Below are positions 8,101 through 16,919 of a stretch of DNA of 64,000 nt, in pieces; position 1 is the stretch's first letter, and each line of letters begins with the position of its first letter. The translations under genes were made by a program, and so were the position numbers. This DNA is from CAADGV01 sp040290295. GTDB taxonomy: Bacteria; Bacteroidota; Ignavibacteria; UBA10030; UBA6906. Below the pieces are notes generated by a model. It searched no databases. It was given only the letters and a program-made list of their open reading frames with translations, and had not been told where the DNA came from. The DNA lies in the NCBI GenBank assembly GCA_040290295.1, contig PSMW01000012.1, forward strand, positions 39,349 through 103,348. The letters run 5' to 3'.

Positions 8101-9465
8101 TCACGTTGGTGATCCTATTTTTTTCTTGAGGACATTGGCGGTCACGAGCACGGGATCCCACAGAGGTGTGAAGGGTGGGGAATACACCAAATCCCATTGT
8201 GCAATCTCATCGACGCTCGATCGGTGGAAAATGCCGACAGCAAAGAGATTTGCTCGGTGCACTGCTCCTTCTTCACCGACAACGTTCACACCCAACAATC
8301 GGCGCGAACGTCGATCCATAACCGCAGTGATCCACAGTTTCTTGCTGCCGGGCATCATCGCCACCTTCGACCACGCCGTGATCGATTCGGTGACGACGTC
8401 GAATCCTGAAGCGAGTGCCTCTTCGGAGCTGGCGCCGACACGTGCCACTTCCAATCCAAACACCCTCACAGCGATGGCGTGAATGGCTCCACGAAAGACG
8501 GCAGCACCTCCCGCCGCATTTTCTCCCGCCACCCATCCCTGCTTACTTGCAAGCGTTGCCAACGGGATGTAGCTCATCGCATTGGTGACGAGATTCTTCA
8601 CCGCACAGCAGTCGCCGGCAGCGTAAATGTTGTCGATATTCGTTTGCTGGCGCTGGTCAGTGAGGATGCCGCCACGCGGTCCCACGCGTATGCCCGCCTT
8701 TGTTGCAATCGCACTGTTCGGCTCCACGCCGAGAGCGAGAACGACGAGGCCGGTCTCGAAACTTCCTTGGTCGGTGACGACGTGCGTGACGCGATTTGTT
8801 TTGTCGACAATGAATCCTTCCGTCTTCGCGTACGCAACAAAATGGACACGGTGTTTTTCCAACTCTGCGCGAACCCGTTCGCGTATTTCGCGCTCCAAGC
8901 CGTTCATGGGGAGATTGTAAAGATGGAGGAGCGTCACGTTCATGCCGCGAGTGGTGAGCGCATCCGCCATCTCCATCCCAATATAGCCGCCGCCGATGAT
9001 GACAGCATTCTTCGGCTGCTCTTCGTCGATGTATTGTTTCAAGATCAACGCATCCGCGAGGGCTTTCACCGTGAAAACATTGCGTGCGTGTTCACCCACC
9101 ACGCCCAACAGCTTCGGACGCGACCCGGTGGCAAGGATGAGCTTGTCGTAACGCTCTTCCGTTATTTTGCCACTCGCCACATCGCGCACAACAATTCTCC
9201 GCTTCGTGGGCAGAAGCTCCTCAACGCGGTGAAGTGTTCGAACCTCTACTCCTTTTTCCTCGCGCAGCCTTTCGGGCGTGTATGAGATGAGTTTATCCAC
9301 CGGCGCTTCGCCGGCAATGGCATACGGTATTTCACAAATGCCGTACGAGATGTATTCGCCTTGCTCGAACAAGACGACATCGCACTCGGGATTGGTCCGC
9401 TTGGCTTTGCTGGCGGCGCTTGGTCCGGCCGCTAACCCGCCGACGACGACAATGCGTTTTGCCAT
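8101..9465 (-). CDS. FAD-dependent pyridine nucleotide-disulfide oxidoreductase (CoA-disulfide reductase/NADH oxidase type)
   Basis: 454 residues. The N-terminal FAD-binding fold is IVVVGGLAAGPSAASKAKR; the NAD(P)H fold is NAVIIGGGYIGMEMADAL; the second FAD motif is NIDNIYAAGDCCAV. A single conserved cysteine near residue 48 (SYGICEIPY) matches the catalytic Cys of CoA-disulfide reductases and persulfide-type enzymes, so it likely reduces a thiol disulfide, persulfide or O2 with NAD(P)H. The substrate cannot be settled from sequence. There is no fused rhodanese domain. The ATG follows the der TAA without a gap. Confidence 0.82.
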   Translation of the reverse strand: MAKRIVVVGGLAAGPSAASKAKRTNPECDVVLFEQGEYISYGICEIPYAIAGEAPVDKLISYTPERLREEKGVEVRTLHRVEELLPTKRRIVVRDVASGKITEERYDKLILATGSRPKLLGVVGEHARNVFTVKALADALILKQYIDEEQPKNAVIIGGGYIGMEMADALTTRGMNVTLLHLYNLPMNGLEREIRERVRAELEKHRVHFVAYAKTEGFIVDKTNRVTHVVTDQGSFETGLVVLALGVEPNSAIATKAGIRVGPRGGILTDQRQQTNIDNIYAAGDCCAVKNLVTNAMSYIPLATLASKQGWVAGENAAGGAAVFRGAIHAIAVRVFGLEVARVGASSEEALASGFDVVTESITAWSKVAMMPGSKKLWITAVMDRRSRRLLGVNVVGEEGAVHRANLFAVGIFHRSSVDEIAQWDLVYSPPFTPLWDPVLVTANVLKKKIGSPT

Positions 9466-10773
9466 TTACTTGTGTTTGAATGAGAGGACAATGGGTACAC
9501 CGGTGAAGCCGAAGTGTTCGCGAATGCGGTTGTGTAAATAGCGACGGTAGTTCTCATCGACCAGTTCCGGCTCGTTGCAAAAGAACGCAAACACCGGCGG
9601 CTTGGACTTTACTTGTGTGATATATTTGATTTTGATTTCTTTCCCCGACGAACTGCGAGGCGGGAAGGTTTTGATATCTTCACCGAGCAGCGCATTCAAC
9701 TCGCTTGTCGGAATGCGTTTGTTCTGCTCGGCGTCGATCTGCTTCGCCATCTCGATCACCTTGTAAATCCGCTGCCGTGTCAGCGCCGAGATGAAGATGA
9801 TCGGAATGAAGTCGTAGATACGCAGCCGTTCGCGCAGCGCTCGCTCGTATTGACGGGCGGTGGTATCGTCCTTTTCGATCAGATCCCATTTGTTGACGGT
9901 GAGCAGCGTCGCACGTTGTCGTTCGATTGCCGTTTCGAGGATATGTAAATCCTGATGCTCGAGACCTTGCGTGGCATCGATAAGAACGACAGCCACGTCG
10001 CACCGGTCGATTGCCTTCAACGTGCGCAGCGTGCTGTAAAACTCGACGCTTTCCTTGATGCGACTGCGTTTGCGGAGCCCGGCCGTATCGACGAGCAACA
10101 TCTCTTCCCCATAGTATCGGACCACGGCATCGATCGGATCGCGAGTTGTGCCCGGAATGTCGGTCACGATATGACGATCTTCTTGCAGGACAGCATTGAC
10201 GAACGATGATTTTCCCACGTTCGGCTTCCCGATGATCGCAAGCTTCAAACGTGGGTCGGGTGAGTGCTCGTCTTCCGAAGCGAAGCCCTCGGTCACGCTG
10301 TCGAGCAAGTCTCCTGTTCTGCGCCCGCCTAAGGCAGAGACGGGATACGGTTCACCGAGACCAAGGCGGTAGTACTCGCCGAGTGTGAGCTCCTGTTTCT
10401 CGCCATCCACCTTGTTCACGACCAGCAGCACTTTCTTTTGGGAGCGGCGGAGGATTTCGGCGATGGCAAAGTCCGTCGGCAGAGGGCCAGTCTGTGCGTC
10501 CACAACGAACAGCACCACATCCGCCTCATCGATGGCGATCTGTGCTTGCTCACGAATAGCCGATTCGATAACGCCTTCGGCGTCGGGCAGGTAACCACCG
10601 GTATCGACCAAGGAGAATTGCTTGCCTGCCCACTCGGCACGAGCGTAATGCCGATCGCGCGTCACCCCCGGCGTATCGTCAACGATGGCATCGCGGCTTC
10701 CGAGGATGCGATTGAAGAGCGTAGATTTTCCAACATTGGGACGACCGACGATGGCAACAACTGAAGACGACAT
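9466..10773 (-). CDS. der: Ribosome-assembly GTPase Der (EngA)
   Basis: 435 residues. Der has two tandem GTPase domains and a KH-like C-terminal domain and acts in late 50S assembly. First domain: GRPNVGKSTLFNRI, DTPGVTRDRHY, DTGG, NKVD. Second domain: GKPNVGKSSFVNAV, DIPGTTRDPIDA, DTAGLRKRSR, NKWD. The KH-like end contains IKYITQVKSKPPVFAFFCN and ends in a basic tail. It is the first gene of der-oxidoreductase-upp. Confidence 0.95.
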   Translation of the reverse strand: MSSSVVAIVGRPNVGKSTLFNRILGSRDAIVDDTPGVTRDRHYARAEWAGKQFSLVDTGGYLPDAEGVIESAIREQAQIAIDEADVVLFVVDAQTGPLPTDFAIAEILRRSQKKVLLVVNKVDGEKQELTLGEYYRLGLGEPYPVSALGGRRTGDLLDSVTEGFASEDEHSPDPRLKLAIIGKPNVGKSSFVNAVLQEDRHIVTDIPGTTRDPIDAVVRYYGEEMLLVDTAGLRKRSRIKESVEFYSTLRTLKAIDRCDVAVVLIDATQGLEHQDLHILETAIERQRATLLTVNKWDLIEKDDTTARQYERALRERLRIYDFIPIIFISALTRQRIYKVIEMAKQIDAEQNKRIPTSELNALLGEDIKTFPPRSSSGKEIKIKYITQVKSKPPVFAFFCNEPELVDENYRRYLHNRIREHFGFTGVPIVLSFKHK

Positions 10774-10888
10774 GCACCTCTGCGGAAATGACCGTTGTCT
10801 GCATCAAGGTACGAAGAAGCGTAGGGACATTCAAGAAGCGCACACACCGGCGCGGCGCCACCTTTGTGCGGTAGCGCCGTCACGGTCG

Positions 10889-11314
10889 CTACAATGCAGA
10901 AACGCGAGAGGGAGTCGAGAAGAGATGAATCGTCGAGAGTGCTTCGTTCAGTTTTTCGAAGCCCGCGGATTTCGAGATGTAGGCTGCGGCACCGAGGTCG
11001 TATGCCTGCGCAATGTCTTCTTCCCTGTCCGACGAACTGAGGACGACGACCGCAATGTGCCTGAGCTGACGGTCTGCTTTGATGGTTTGCAGAACTTCTT
11101 TGCCGCTGATGCGCGGAATGTTGAGATCCAACAGCACAAGGTTCGGCCGGGGGTTGGCAATCGGATCGGAGAACTGCCGACGATTGTACAGATAGTCGAG
11201 AGCCTCTTGTCCATCGCGGACGACGTACACCTCTCCCGGCACGTTGTGCTGCCGGAGAATGTACTTCGTGAGGCGGAGGTGTTCGAAATTATCTTCTACC
11301 AATAAGATTTTCAT
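10889..11314 (-). CDS. Single-domain response regulator (CheY/Rcp1-like receiver)
   Basis: 141 residues from the ATG at 11312-11314 (MKILLVEDNFEH). It is a receiver domain only. The acidic pocket is VEDN at the N-terminus, the phosphoacceptor Asp is in LVLLDLNIPRISG, the Thr/Ser switch is VVLSSSD, and the Lys is in AYISKSAG. The YNRRQF and long beta4-alpha4 pattern resemble Rcp1-type regulators paired with phytochrome or hybrid kinases. No kinase gene is adjacent. It ends in TAG with a second in-frame stop (TGA) two codons later. It lies just downstream of the interrupted plsC frame. Confidence 0.85.
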   Translation of the reverse strand: MKILLVEDNFEHLRLTKYILRQHNVPGEVYVVRDGQEALDYLYNRRQFSDPIANPRPNLVLLDLNIPRISGKEVLQTIKADRQLRHIAVVVLSSSDREEDIAQAYDLGAAAYISKSAGFEKLNEALSTIHLFSTPSRVSAL

Positions 11315-11316
11315 CG

Positions 11317-11607
11317 TCAATGCGCGTTTGATGATGAACAATACTTCCGTGCATGATCATTATAGGACATCGAGGTTGGTCGGCACGTGATCATGACCAC
11401 ACATAGAAAGCAGGGCCAAAGCCGTGTAAACATTACGAGGAACCGCTTATGCTTGAAGAGAGGCGTACGCGCGTCCTCCTCGCCGAGTTGTTCGAGCATC
11501 CATCGCCGAAGTGCTGCACTGAGTGCATGCTGCGATTCGATCGACTGATCGGGCTGACCGAGAGGCTTGCCGAAGATAATTTCGATTTCGCCCGGCTTGA
11601 TGCGCTA
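11317..11607 (-). pseudogene. In-frame continuation of plsC after an amber codon
   Basis: After TAG at 11605-11607 the same frame stays open to TGA at 11317-11319. The first 45 codons read as a typical plsC C-terminus: RIKPGEIEIIFGKPLGQP, then ALSAALRRWMLEQLGEED. The TAG falls where homologues often have Trp (GDW-RIKPG), as if TGG had become TAG. The last 40 codons do not look like plsC. This is either the 3' part of a broken gene, a readthrough product, or a sequence error. Its stop lies 2 bases before the receiver gene start. Confidence 0.6.
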
Positions 11608-12246
11608 GTCGCCTTTGCGATTGATGTTGTACAATCCCTTGCAACAGATGGGAAGGATGCGCACACCTGCATCGGCGGCTGTTTTGAAGGGACCGCGCTT
11701 GAAGGGCTGCAAGCGACCATTCGGCGTGCGCGTGCCTTCCGATGCGATCAGTACGGAAATTTTTTCTTCGCGTAAAATACGTGTCACTTCCTTCATGCTC
11801 GCAATGGCTTTGGCGCGATTTCCACGGTCCATGGATATCTGCCCGACGGCACGCATAAACTGTCCCCAGATCGGAATCCGAAAATTTTCCTTCTTCTCCA
11901 CACCACGCAAGAGATACGGATAGTATCCCTGATAGATGAACGGCTCCAGCATGTTCACGTGATTCGGTGTTACGATATATGTCTCGGTGGGAGAGATGTT
12001 TTCCAAACCTTTCACGCTCCGTACACGCACGCCGGCACATCGCACGAACAGTCTTGCTGCTCGACGTAACAACTCATCGTACACCTGCTTTCTGAACAGA
12101 AGCGAAAGCGACACGAACACGATGAAAATCCCCAGCAACACAGCCAGACAGCGGAGCGCAAGAATGGCTGCACGCAGCGTCTCCCATATTGTGAAGCGCC
12201 ATGGATCGACGGACGGTGTGTTGTGACGGCTGCTGGGGTGCGTCAT
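11605..12246 (-). CDS. plsC: 1-acyl-sn-glycerol-3-phosphate acyltransferase, truncated by TAG
   Basis: 213 residues from the ATG at 12244-12246. PlsC acylates lysophosphatidate to phosphatidate at the inner membrane. A hydrophobic anchor covers about 25-50. The catalytic box is NHVNMLEP (H96; the usual Asp of HX4D is Glu101) and the substrate box is SEGTRTPNGRLQPFKRG (169-185). The frame ends in the middle of a conserved stretch (KGLYNINRKGD, TAG) and conserved sequence continues in the same frame. The truncated protein keeps both catalytic boxes, so it may still work, but the C-terminal lobe is missing. Confidence 0.78.
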   Translation of the reverse strand: MTHPSSRHNTPSVDPWRFTIWETLRAAILALRCLAVLLGIFIVFVSLSLLFRKQVYDELLRRAARLFVRCAGVRVRSVKGLENISPTETYIVTPNHVNMLEPFIYQGYYPYLLRGVEKKENFRIPIWGQFMRAVGQISMDRGNRAKAIASMKEVTRILREEKISVLIASEGTRTPNGRLQPFKRGPFKTAADAGVRILPICCKGLYNINRKGD

Positions 12247-12267
12247 GCAAAAAGGTTGTTTCGTTTC

Positions 12268-12301
12268 TTGCGATTACGACGAGGAACGCTTTTATTGTCA
12301 A
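12268..12301. promoter_or_regulatory. Overlapping divergent promoters for plsC and the YciO/Sua5 gene
   Basis: Plus strand: TTGCGA (12268-12273), 17 bases, TTTATT (12291-12296). Minus strand: TTGACA (12301-12296), 17 bases, CGTAAT (12278-12273). The two candidates share the same 34 bases between the divergent genes. Confidence 0.45.
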
Positions 12302-12333
12302 CAGCCATTTCTTGAGCATCGAGGAGTATTGAG

Positions 12334-12948
12334 ATGATCCTGCGCGTTCACCCCATCAATCCCGAGCCGCGCTATGTCGCTATGGCGACCGACATCCTTA
12401 AAGCAGGCGGCGTGATCGTTTATCCCACCGATACGGTCTATGGCTTGGGGTGCAGCATTGAAAACAAAAACGCCATCGAGAAAATCTATCTCATCAAACG
12501 TCAAAGGCCCGACAAGCCGTTCAGTTTCGTCTGTTCCGATCTCACACACATCAGTGAATATGCGCATGTCAGCAACGCGGCGTTCAAGATCATGAAGCGC
12601 TTGATTCCCGGACCGTACACCTTCATTCTCCCTGCAGCGCGGATGAAACATCTCCCCAAAATCTTGGTCTCCAAACGTCGCACGGTGGGCATTCGTGTAC
12701 CCAAAAGTCCCATCGCCCTCGCGCTCGTGCGAGCTCTCGGTCATCCGATTCTCAGCACAAGCGTGACGACGGACGACGGCGAGATCTTGAACAATCCTGA
12801 TGACATCATCGAACACTTCCACAACCGTGTCGAGTTGGTCATCGATGGCGGCATGCTTGTCTCCGAACCTTCCACCGTCATCGATCTCACCTCCGACACG
12901 CCGGTGATCGTCCGCGAAGGTGCGGGCGTCGAGGATCTCAACCTCTAA
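12334..12948 (+). CDS. Sua5/YciO/YrdC-family protein (L-threonylcarbamoyladenylate synthase type)
   Basis: 204 residues; GAGGAG lies 7 bases before the ATG. The YrdC fold is clear: VIVYPTDTVYGLGC, KRQRPDKPFSFVCSDL, GPYTFILPA, KRRTVGIRVPKSPIALALV, LSTSV, and the end PSTVIDLTSDTPVIVREGAG. The family makes threonylcarbamoyl-AMP for the universal t6A37 modification of ANN-decoding tRNAs. The overall pattern is closest to the YciO branch, but it keeps the KR..R..KP basic patch of active TsaC/Sua5. No Sua5 C-terminal domain is present. Confidence 0.82.
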   Translation: MILRVHPINPEPRYVAMATDILKAGGVIVYPTDTVYGLGCSIENKNAIEKIYLIKRQRPDKPFSFVCSDLTHISEYAHVSNAAFKIMKRLIPGPYTFILPAARMKHLPKILVSKRRTVGIRVPKSPIALALVRALGHPILSTSVTTDDGEILNNPDDIIEHFHNRVELVIDGGMLVSEPSTVIDLTSDTPVIVREGAGVEDLNL

Positions 12949-12952
12949 AAAC

Positions 12953-12984
12953 AACAAGCGGAAGGAGTTTCCCACTCCTTCCGC
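12953..12984 (-). terminator. Rho-independent terminator of the surface operon
   Basis: A perfect 11-bp stem (GCGGAAGGAGT / ACTCCTTCCGC, 12958-12968 with 12974-12984) and 5-base loop. On the minus strand it is followed by a T-rich run (TTGTTGTTTTT), so it ends transcription from 22304 towards 13012. It may also help stop the convergent plus-strand gene. Confidence 0.8.
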
Positions 12985-13011
12985 CTACGCTTCTGGTAGC
13001 GTCCCGCGCTC

Positions 13012-13965
13012 CTACTTCTTGTACAGTTGGCTGAGCCAGTGCGGGATGGGTCGGAGTCCCGGACGCGTGATGTAGAAATCGTTCGCGGTATTCTTCGTAT
13101 CGTACCCGCCCGCATAGCGCGCAATCGACTCGAACACCGGCACCGTACCGATGCTTTGGTATGTTGGATACGGATCGGGACCCGGACCTTGGAAGACATA
13201 GTTCCCATAGCGTACCACATCGACCGCTTGACCTGTTGAGTCTTTCAGAACAATCTGATCCTTTTGACTCAAATAGAAGTCGTAGATATATGAGAGCACC
13301 GTATCGGGCCGGTCGAGGCGCTGTCGAGCTGAATCGCGTTCAAGCACCGCAAGCCTCACCAGCGGATTGTCCGTCGGCAACAACGGCGTCGAGCGGGGTT
13401 CGGGTCCTTCGCCGGGACCGATAGTGTTGTACACCCTCAGCCGTTCGAGGTTACTCACCAGCGTCAAGAACTGATTTGGGCCCACGCGCAGCGAACGACT
13501 CGTATCGGGCACCTTGAATGGAACGATCGTATCTGGCGCAAAGGTAGGGAATCGATAACGATAGCCTTGGACGGAATCTGCCGCCCGCACGATCGGCACA
13601 TCGAAAGTGCCGGTCGTTTCCCCCTCGAAGAACAATCGAATTTGTGAAATGGTGAAATACCATGGTGGCGTGCGAGTAGTATCTCTCATGAACGAGTAGA
13701 AGATGAGGGTCTTCTGCGCAATGCGCCTTGTGCGAAAAGAAATCGACCACTTTTTGAAGTCAACCGTCTGTGATGTCGGATTGAAGATTTCCAACCACGA
13801 GTGGGCATTGGGATTGGACGTCGGCAGCGTGTACACCTCGTTGATGACGACGTGATTCCCCGGCCGATACGACAGCGGCGGCTGTTGTTCTGTTTCTACC
13901 TGACACCCAAGCATCAGGAAAACAAGGGCGATGGTCGCACAAACTATGAGCAAACGGACATTCAT
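13012..13965 (-). CDS. Lamin-tail-domain lipoprotein
   Basis: 317 residues. A lipoprotein signal peptide ends in LMLGC (Cys21), so the protein is probably lipid-anchored in the outer membrane. Residues about 39-80 match a lamin-tail (LTD) start: VVINEVYTLPTS, WLEIFNPTSQTVDFKKWSIS. A second LTD-like stretch comes near the end (QIVLKDSTGQAVDVVRYG and the ESIARYAGGYDT region). LTDs are common in surface proteins of Bacteroidota relatives and probably mediate binding. It is the last gene of the six-gene surface operon; its role there is unknown. Confidence 0.72.
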   Translation of the reverse strand: MNVRLLIVCATIALVFLMLGCQVETEQQPPLSYRPGNHVVINEVYTLPTSNPNAHSWLEIFNPTSQTVDFKKWSISFRTRRIAQKTLIFYSFMRDTTRTPPWYFTISQIRLFFEGETTGTFDVPIVRAADSVQGYRYRFPTFAPDTIVPFKVPDTSRSLRVGPNQFLTLVSNLERLRVYNTIGPGEGPEPRSTPLLPTDNPLVRLAVLERDSARQRLDRPDTVLSYIYDFYLSQKDQIVLKDSTGQAVDVVRYGNYVFQGPGPDPYPTYQSIGTVPVFESIARYAGGYDTKNTANDFYITRPGLRPIPHWLSQLYKK

Positions 13966-13969
13966 ACGC

Positions 13970-14914
13970 TTAGAATCCTATTTCGAGAGAGAACATGTGA
14001 GTAGCTGGGAGGAACTTGTAGTGTGAGTAGGCGTAATCGATCGAACCGACCAATCCCAAGCTGTTCAAGCTCACGCCCATCCCTGCCGACCAATCTTCTG
14101 TATCGTAGTTGAACTTGTAGCCTCCACGCAGGTAAATCAGGTCTTGAAATCCATATTCGAGTCCAATATTGTACTGTTCGTCGGAATCGTTGGGTCGCCC
14201 GATTTGCAACGCGGCGAACAGCTTGTGGGCATCTTCTTGAATAACGGTAGTGCGCGCCCCGAACCGCAACGCCGTCGGGAGAGAGTACTGCTCGTTGATG
14301 TACTTGAGGTCCTTCCCCAAATTCGTCACCGCTATACCCAGTCGTGTCCTCAGGATGGGAATGTCGTACAACGTGCCGATATCGAAAGCGATCGACTTTG
14401 CAGAGATCCTATTGTTGAACAAATTCGAAGTGATATACTTCGCACTCAAGCCGATGCCGAACAGTTCACTGATTTGCCGGGCGTAGGTAACAGTGTAGGC
14501 AATGTCAACGGCTTTGAACTTTTCTCCCGTTCCTTCCGGAAACGCCGGCGTCGTCACGTTCATCTCGTCGGTCGAAAGGAGCGTGACGCCGGCACCAATC
14601 GTCCCCACACCCTCGATCTTCGTGGCTGCGCCGAAAAAGGCAAGCGTAATATCGGCAAACCACTGGTTGTATGTGGAACCGAACGACGCCCCTTCGATGC
14701 TCAATGTCCCTGCAGGGTTCGTCGAAATCGACAGCGCCCCTTCGGCTAAGGCAACCTGCGTATTGCCCATAGCGGCAGCGCGAGCATGCGTTGGCAGCTT
14801 CAAGAACTGACCCGATACGGCACCGGCACGATTTCCTGCCTCCGCACTCCGGGCCATCATGCCCAACAGGAGAAGGAGTGCATACACACGGAGTGATACG
14901 CGTTCTCGTTTCAT
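13970..14914 (-). CDS. PorV/PorQ-family outer-membrane protein
   Basis: About 314 residues from the ATG at 14912-14914, which has GAGAAG 4 bases upstream; an in-frame ATG at 14936-14938 overlaps the previous stop. A signal peptide (LRVYALLLLLGMMARSAEA) precedes a mature start with the PorV signature: GQFLKLPTHARAAAMGNTQVAL and SISTNPAGT. The rest is an alternating beta-barrel (FadL/OMPP1-like) ending in Phe (SLEIGF). PorV shuttles type IX secretion cargo at the outer membrane. The adjacent upstream gene encodes a protein with a T9SS-type C-terminal domain, a fitting partner. Confidence 0.85.
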   Translation of the reverse strand: MKRERVSLRVYALLLLLGMMARSAEAGNRAGAVSGQFLKLPTHARAAAMGNTQVALAEGALSISTNPAGTLSIEGASFGSTYNQWFADITLAFFGAATKIEGVGTIGAGVTLLSTDEMNVTTPAFPEGTGEKFKAVDIAYTVTYARQISELFGIGLSAKYITSNLFNNRISAKSIAFDIGTLYDIPILRTRLGIAVTNLGKDLKYINEQYSLPTALRFGARTTVIQEDAHKLFAALQIGRPNDSDEQYNIGLEYGFQDLIYLRGGYKFNYDTEDWSAGMGVSLNSLGLVGSIDYAYSHYKFLPATHMFSLEIGF

Positions 14915-14934
14915 GGTTCTTCTCATTCGAATGA

Positions 14935-16911
14935 TCATCGGATAATGACGAATTTGCCCGTTTGCACACCAAGGTTTGATTCAACGGTGAAGATATAGAT
15001 GCCACTTGCTAAGGCACGGTTGCTCTCGCTGAGGAGCAGCACATCCTCATCGCCGCGGGGGAACGACCCGCCGCCGCCATCGTGCTCGACCGTTTTCACC
15101 AAGTCACCCGCAAGTGAGAAAATGCGAATGGTGCACTTCTCCGGGAGGTTGATGAACTTGATGCGACGTTCGTTCTCCGTCCATTTGCTGGTCAAGCCTT
15201 CATAGCCACCGTTTTCCAATTTGTAGTCTTGGTCGGTGCGATACGGATTGGGAACGACGGAAACTTTCCCCAATTCCTTCGAGACGGCAAACGGAAGATC
15301 GACACGCACCGCGTTCGTCCGCTTTGCTGATTCCAACGGCTCGACCGGCACTTTCACGACGAATGTCGAATCGCCGCGCCGAATAGTTTGGTAGGCGATA
15401 TTCGGAATCGACTTCGATGTCACAGAGTACACATACGTCTTTCCACGAACGAGATTGGAGTCCACGAACGTGTACTGGAGGCCAGTTTCGTATTCGAACT
15501 TTGTAGAGTCGGTGGTCCCGATAACATCGAACTGCTTGAGGAGCGTAAAGCTTGCATCGGGATAGTCGGGATTCTCACTGCGCCATAACCGATACGCCTC
15601 GAAATTTCTTCCTCCCCGTGTTGGATCAATCCCTTCCGGATATGGCGGACTGATGCGCGCCGGGTCCCATCGAGCAACTTGATTGGTCGTATCCCAATTG
15701 GTTTCCGGATCTGGGCGGCCAAACAGCCGGTCATCCCCGGGCCGCCATTTCCAATCCAGAAAAACACGGCGGAATCCTACCTCGACGCGCAATGGCGGCG
15801 ACGGAGGCGTAGCGGGAAGCTTGATACCCTGATTCTTATAGATATCCACCGCCCGGTTCGCGTTGCGTTGAAGTGTAAACAAATCGACTCCCGACACGAT
15901 ACCGATAGCGATCTTCAACGTGTCGCGTGCTGTGATGGTGAAGGGCCCGAAGGCAAACAGAAAGCGCGTATCGGAAAGCGCCGGAAACTCATCGGGACGA
16001 ATATCGCCGGATGCCATCATATCATACTTCGGACCATCCGGCCGTGGACTTTGATCGAGCGGGTACCATTGGAAGGTGTACCTGCGTATGACGTTCGTAT
16101 CCGGTTCGGGATACAACAACGAAATGCCGACCGGTGTCGAACCCCGATCTGAGGGATTGTGGATGTAGGCTGTACGCGAGTTCTGGTAGTAGCCTGTAAA
16201 GTTCCTTTGGTAATAGTTGGAAATATTCGATGGTCCCACGTCACCATCTGCAAAGAAGCCGATGTATGCTTCTTCGAGGCTGCGAGCCGAAGTATTGATA
16301 ATGCGATACTCGTTGATCAAGATCCCTTCAGCGTACGGGTCATCCCAAGCATAAGAGCTTTGAATCACCTTCACCCCAAGAGGAATATGCCCGGCAGGTC
16401 TCTGACAATAATCTGTGTACTGGACATACAAATCGTTATCGGAAATCGGTTTGAAAGGCAATGCACCCTGCCAGTACGCGTCCCATCCCGCAGGCTTGAC
16501 AGTATCGTACCGACTTGCGTGCCAGAATGAATCGGCATCCGTGCAGGGAAACATTTCAAACAACGGTGCGCCGCCCCCGTAGCCTTCGTATGCCGTGGTG
16601 ACTGCTTTAACTCTTTGACCCGTGCCTGACGTAGAGGTATCGACTTTCGCGGCGATCCAGATTCCACCACCGTACATATGTTCGATATGGCTACCGATGG
16701 GAAACTCCAATCCCATGGAATCAGCCGGTAGGTTACCCGTTCCCCCTGGATATGCAACGCGACCGAAGGATCCGCGATTGTCCATTTTCAACCGCATCGA
16801 GTACCCTTGCTTCAAGTGCCGAATGGTTGCCTGGGAGAACGCTTCAATTGATGCAAGGATCATCACCGTGGCAACTGCCACGATCGCAACAAATCGTTTG
16901 GATGTCTTCAT
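14935..16911 (-). CDS. Secreted surface protein with T9SS-type C-terminal domain
   Basis: 658 residues from the ATG at 16909-16911 (MKTSKRFVAIVAVATVMIL). An N-terminal signal peptide ends near residue 26 (EAFSQA). The body is beta-rich with no enzyme motif I recognise; a fibronectin-like segment lies around PPSPPLRVEVGFRRVFLDW. The last 90 residues look like a Por/T9SS sorting domain: VSVVPNPYRTD, IRIFSLAGDLVKTV, ALASGIYIFTVES and the terminal GKFVIIR. It is likely exported by the type IX system and attached to the surface. It lies 8 bases after the TonB-type receptor gene and overlaps the region of the PorV start. Confidence 0.8.
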   Translation of the reverse strand: MKTSKRFVAIVAVATVMILASIEAFSQATIRHLKQGYSMRLKMDNRGSFGRVAYPGGTGNLPADSMGLEFPIGSHIEHMYGGGIWIAAKVDTSTSGTGQRVKAVTTAYEGYGGGAPLFEMFPCTDADSFWHASRYDTVKPAGWDAYWQGALPFKPISDNDLYVQYTDYCQRPAGHIPLGVKVIQSSYAWDDPYAEGILINEYRIINTSARSLEEAYIGFFADGDVGPSNISNYYQRNFTGYYQNSRTAYIHNPSDRGSTPVGISLLYPEPDTNVIRRYTFQWYPLDQSPRPDGPKYDMMASGDIRPDEFPALSDTRFLFAFGPFTITARDTLKIAIGIVSGVDLFTLQRNANRAVDIYKNQGIKLPATPPSPPLRVEVGFRRVFLDWKWRPGDDRLFGRPDPETNWDTTNQVARWDPARISPPYPEGIDPTRGGRNFEAYRLWRSENPDYPDASFTLLKQFDVIGTTDSTKFEYETGLQYTFVDSNLVRGKTYVYSVTSKSIPNIAYQTIRRGDSTFVVKVPVEPLESAKRTNAVRVDLPFAVSKELGKVSVVPNPYRTDQDYKLENGGYEGLTSKWTENERRIKFINLPEKCTIRIFSLAGDLVKTVEHDGGGGSFPRGDEDVLLLSESNRALASGIYIFTVESNLGVQTGKFVIIR

Positions 16912-16919
16912 AACGTATC

